From contig JAHZBE010000008.1 of assembly GCA_019423565.1 (NCBI GenBank), forward strand, positions 16,131-80,130: DNA of 64,000 nt. Direction: 5' to 3'. The notes under the pieces were generated by a model, which was given only the letters and a program-made list of their open reading frames with translations, searched no databases and was not told the origin of the DNA. Below are positions 61,000 through 64,000 of this stretch, piece by piece. The translations under genes were made by a program, and so were the position numbers. Source of the stretch: a bacterium (lineage in GTDB: Bacteria; Bacillota_I; Bacilli_A; RF39; UBA660). Within the stretch, counting starts at the first letter, position 1. Every line of letters begins with the position of its first letter.

Positions 61000-63273
61000 A
61001 TGGCAAAAAAGAAGCAAAAGAAAAATCAAAACAAATCTGGTTTTAAATATCCAATAGAGATTAAAGGTATTATTTTTATCGTTATAGCAATTATTGGTTT
61101 TTTAGGATTTAAAGCAAATATTCTTGGAACTATTATTAAAGGATTTGCAATGTTTTTAATGGGATCATTTGATTTTATAGTTTTAGCATTTTTATTAATA
61201 TTTGGTTCTTATATGCTTGTTAAAAGAGAAAATCCTAAGTATTTTTCATCTAGGATGATAGGAATATATATATTCTTAATTGGACTTTTATCACTTGCGC
61301 ATTTAAATTATATAAATGAAAGTGATGGTTTTTTTGAAACAATGAAAAGTACTATTGATGAAGTAATTAAATGTATTAATACAAAGGTAAGCTTTGCAGG
61401 TGGTGGAGTAATAGGTGCATTCTTTATATCTATATTTAATATTTTACTTGGTAAAATGGGAAGCATTATAGTTATTAGTGTACTTATGCTTATTGGTGTT
61501 ATTTTAGTTTCAGATTTATCAATTGGAGATGCAATTACTAATTTATTTAGTAAGTTTAAAAGAAAAGAAAAAAAATCTAAAGATAAAGAAGATGATGAAT
61601 ATGAGTATGAGGAAGAAGACTATGATGAAGAAACTGGTGAAGTAATAGATAAAAAAGCAAAAAGAAAAGAAGAAAAAGAAAAGTTAAAACTTGCTAAAGC
61701 AAAACGACTTTCTTATATAGAAGAGGATGACGAAGAAGAAAGAGAAGAAGTTATTTCTAAAAAACAAGAAGAAGAGAGAAAAGAAGAAACTCCTGCTTCT
61801 AATAAATATTTAAATTATGTACTTCCAGATCTTAGCATACTAGATGCTGGTGATAATAATTCTAAGAAAAAAGGTCAAGCAAAAAATGAAGCTTTGATTT
61901 TAGATAATGCTAAAAGACTAGATGGCGTACTTAGAGATTTTGGTATAACAGCAAAAGTAAAAACTGCCCACGTTGGACCATCAATTACACAGTATGAATT
62001 AGAAGTTAAATCAGGGACAAAAATAAGTAAAATTAAAGCATTAAGTAGTGAGATTGCTCTTGCACTAGCAGCAACAGATGTAAGAATACAAGCACCTATT
62101 CCAGGTAAGAGTACTGTTGGTGTTGAATTACCTAATAAAATATCTACAGGTGTATCATTCTATGAAATGATGCAAGAACTTTTAAAAGAAAATTCTGACA
62201 ATAAACTTCGTGTTGCACTTGGTAAAGATATAATGGGACAACCTATATTTATGGATATTAATAAGACACCACACCTTTTAATCGCAGGATCAACTGGTTC
62301 AGGTAAATCAGTATGTGTTAACTGTATTATAAGTTCAATACTTATGAGAGCTAAACCAGATGAAGTTAAATTAATAATGGTTGACCCTAAAAAGGTTGAA
62401 CTTACTATGTATAACTGTATCCCACATTTATTAATGCCAGTTATAACAGATCCAAAAAAGGCATCAGCAGCACTTCAAAAAGTTGTTGATGAAATGGAAA
62501 AAAGATATGAATTATTTAGTGATACAAAAACTAAAAATATAGAAGGTTATAATGCTAAATTAAGATCACAAAATGAATTATTACCTGTTGAATCACAAAA
62601 ACCATTATTACCTTATATTGTAGTATTAATTGATGAACTTGCTGATTTAATGTTAGTTGCATCAAAAGAAGTAGAACAATCAATAATGAGAATTACACAA
62701 ATGGCTAGAGCTGCAGGTATACATTTAATAGTAGCAACTCAAAGACCATCAACAGATGTAATTACAGGTGTTGTAAAAGCAAATATACCATCTCGTATAT
62801 CATTTGCGGTATCATCTCAAATAGATTCAAGAACAATACTAGATCATCCTGGTGCTGAAAAATTACTAGGTAAAGGTGATATGCTTTATGCACCAATGGG
62901 AGCAACTTCTCCAACAAGAATACAAGGAGCATTTATTTCAGAAGAAGATGTTGAAAAAATTGCAAATAAAACAATTGAACAACAAAAAGCAGTATATGAT
63001 GAAAACTTTATGAAACTTGATGAAGTTGGAAGTAAAACAAGTATTGATAAAGATGATGTTGATAATGATGACCCATTATATAATGATATAGTTGAGTTTG
63101 TTATATCAACTAGAAAAGCAAGTGCATCATTACTTCAAAGAAGATTTAAACTTGGGTATAACAGAGCAGCAAGAATAATCGATTTACTTGAAGAAAGAGG
63201 TATTATTGGACCTGCAAATGGATCAAAACCAAGAGAAGTATTAGTAGATAATGATGAGGAAGATGAAGAATAA
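61000..63273 (+). CDS. DNA translocase FtsK/SpoIIIE
   Basis: This hexameric motor pumps DNA through the division or sporulation septum. The 757-residue protein has four N-terminal membrane helices (about 20-175), an acidic linker (about 190-270), and the motor: Walker A AGSTGSGKS at about 430, Walker B IVVLIDELADLM at about 543, QRPSTDVITG. The C-terminal winged helix gamma domain (about 690-745, RKASASLLQRRFKLGYNRAARIID) reads polarity sequences. Whether it is the FtsK or SpoIIIE of this genome cannot be told; sporulation genes suggest it may serve both. Confidence 0.95.
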   Translation: MAKKKQKKNQNKSGFKYPIEIKGIIFIVIAIIGFLGFKANILGTIIKGFAMFLMGSFDFIVLAFLLIFGSYMLVKRENPKYFSSRMIGIYIFLIGLLSLAHLNYINESDGFFETMKSTIDEVIKCINTKVSFAGGGVIGAFFISIFNILLGKMGSIIVISVLMLIGVILVSDLSIGDAITNLFSKFKRKEKKSKDKEDDEYEYEEEDYDEETGEVIDKKAKRKEEKEKLKLAKAKRLSYIEEDDEEEREEVISKKQEEERKEETPASNKYLNYVLPDLSILDAGDNNSKKKGQAKNEALILDNAKRLDGVLRDFGITAKVKTAHVGPSITQYELEVKSGTKISKIKALSSEIALALAATDVRIQAPIPGKSTVGVELPNKISTGVSFYEMMQELLKENSDNKLRVALGKDIMGQPIFMDINKTPHLLIAGSTGSGKSVCVNCIISSILMRAKPDEVKLIMVDPKKVELTMYNCIPHLLMPVITDPKKASAALQKVVDEMEKRYELFSDTKTKNIEGYNAKLRSQNELLPVESQKPLLPYIVVLIDELADLMLVASKEVEQSIMRITQMARAAGIHLIVATQRPSTDVITGVVKANIPSRISFAVSSQIDSRTILDHPGAEKLLGKGDMLYAPMGATSPTRIQGAFISEEDVEKIANKTIEQQKAVYDENFMKLDEVGSKTSIDKDDVDNDDPLYNDIVEFVISTRKASASLLQRRFKLGYNRAARIIDLLEERGIIGPANGSKPREVLVDNDEEDEE

Positions 63274-63287
63274 GAAGGAGTACATAA

Positions 63288-63809
63288 ATGTTTGATAATA
63301 TAGAAGATGAAATAATGGATGACGCAGAATATTTAACAATTGTAAATCCTATATTAGAAAATAAAGAATTTCAGAGAATTGGTGGATGCATTCATCATGG
63401 TACAACAAGACTTTATCATTTAATGAGAGTATCGTACTATTCATATAAAATAGCAAGAAAATTAAATTTAGATTATGAAAGTACTGCTAGAGGAGGAATT
63501 ATGCATGATTTCTTCTATAATGAAAATGGTGGAGCAACTATTGATGGAATAAAATCTACATTTACACATAATAAAATAGCTGTAGAAAATTCAGAAAAAT
63601 ATGTTGGCTTAAACTTTAAAGAAAAAGACATTATATATAAGCATATGTTTCCTTTAACTTTAAAGTTACCAAGATATAAAGAGAGTTATATAGTATCAAT
63701 AGTTGATAAAGTTGTTGGTACTGTAGAATTTTGTAAAAAACTTAAATTAAATGTTAAATTAAGTGGTCTTACAGTATTAATGCATTTTATAATATTTTAT
63801 AGAGGATGA
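63288..63809 (+). CDS. HD-domain hydrolase
   Basis: The 173-residue protein has H-x-T at HHGTTRLYHLMRVSYYSYKIARKL, the HD pair in ARGGIMHDFFYNE, HNKIAVENSEKYVGL and IVSIVDKVVG with the late Asp, an HD phosphohydrolase pattern. Substrate unknown. AAGGAG precedes the ATG. It starts 15 bp after the ftsK gene, so they are probably cotranscribed; a terminator follows. Confidence 0.8.
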   Translation: MFDNIEDEIMDDAEYLTIVNPILENKEFQRIGGCIHHGTTRLYHLMRVSYYSYKIARKLNLDYESTARGGIMHDFFYNENGGATIDGIKSTFTHNKIAVENSEKYVGLNFKEKDIIYKHMFPLTLKLPRYKESYIVSIVDKVVGTVEFCKKLKLNVKLSGLTVLMHFIIFYRG

Positions 63810-63830
63810 ATTATTTCATCCTTTTTTATA
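63803..63830 (+). terminator. Intrinsic terminator after the HD gene
   Basis: GGATGAA, a TTAT loop and TTCATCC end in TTTTTT. Confidence 0.85.
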
Positions 63831-63962
63831 TAGGTATAGTTAAAAATTGATAGGATTTTCAATTTTTTTCTTTTACTTAGTGGAGTTTTAACTAAAAAGA
63901 GAGAATAAAATAAGTGAAAGGATATTTTAAAAGTATTCTTATCCTAGCGAAAGGAGGGAAAA

Positions 63963-64000
63963 ATGGCAGAATTTTATACATGCAGAAATGATCGTGCATT
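63963..64000 (+). CDS. Start of a probable Rpn/PD-(D/E)XK nuclease-transposase protein (cut by window end)
   Basis: GCGAAAGGAGGGAAAA precedes an ATG that gives MAEFYTCRNDRA before the window ends. FYTCRNDRA is followed in Rpn/PD-(D/E)XK family proteins by FKxVF, and NDRAF-like starts are common there. Only 12 residues are visible, so this is a guess from the start. Confidence 0.45.
   Translation, partial: MAEFYTCRNDRA

Overview
The window is very AT-rich, chromosomal, low-GC Firmicutes-type DNA: S10-operon ribosomal genes, EzrA, ScpA/ScpB, RNase J, sortase, Shine-Dalgarno sites of the AAGGAGG type and U-tract terminators. It also carries an endospore programme: spo0A, a spoIIAA-like gene plus sigF, spoVAC-VAD-VAE, a cse60-like small gene, a collagen-like exosporium-type protein and FtsK/SpoIIIE. 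Two glycosyltransferases and a flippase-like protein recall the glycolipid genes of Acholeplasma-like bacteria. The best fit is an uncultured Bacilli/Erysipelotrichia-like gut lineage that forms, or descends from, spore formers. The code is standard: TGA ends several genes in ATGA overlaps.

Layout. 1-5291 (minus): S10 operon from rpsJ to rpsQ, with its promoter and leader. 5.3-11.4 kb (minus): pilin-like protein, WG-repeat membrane protein, sortase, gpmI, a lipoprotein and trmB. 11.4-15.9 kb: coat-like small protein facing cse60, lipoprotein, nucleosidase, scpB-scpA, two tandem MraZ-like proteins and another lipoprotein. 15.9-20.9 kb (minus): conserved and unknown membrane proteins, two of them tail-anchored. 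20.9-25.2 kb: RNHCP protein, HD hydrolase and the sporulation block. 25.3-28.5 kb (plus): lipoprotein and a calcium-type P-ATPase.

28.6-39.6 kb is an accessory region. It holds a three-gene operon with an XRE-VanZ fusion, a beta-helix adhesin-like gene with one in-frame stop, a HAD-like protein, two divergent and probably related genes of unknown family (one with an in-frame stop), fossils of an ABC exporter and of a tyrosine integrase, a GNAT enzyme, and a complete IS3-family element inserted in the loop of a 25-bp terminator stem.

39.7-64 kb (mostly plus) returns to core genes: glycosyltransferase, pseudopilin-like and Ig-domain surface proteins, pgk, flippase, second glycosyltransferase, spo0A, an envelope cluster (lipoprotein, acidic disordered protein, DUF948-like, YtxH), a TIM-barrel-like tail-anchored protein, glucosaminidase, rpsD (minus), ezrA, a degenerate deacetylase, U32 peptidase, pilin-like protein, collagen-like protein, an RNase J with a broken metal site, ftsK/spoIIIE, an HD protein and the start of a probable Rpn-type nuclease.

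The strongest leads are the sigF control module, which lacks spoIIAB and the SpoIIAA phospho-serine, and the unknown divergent gene pair of the accessory region.
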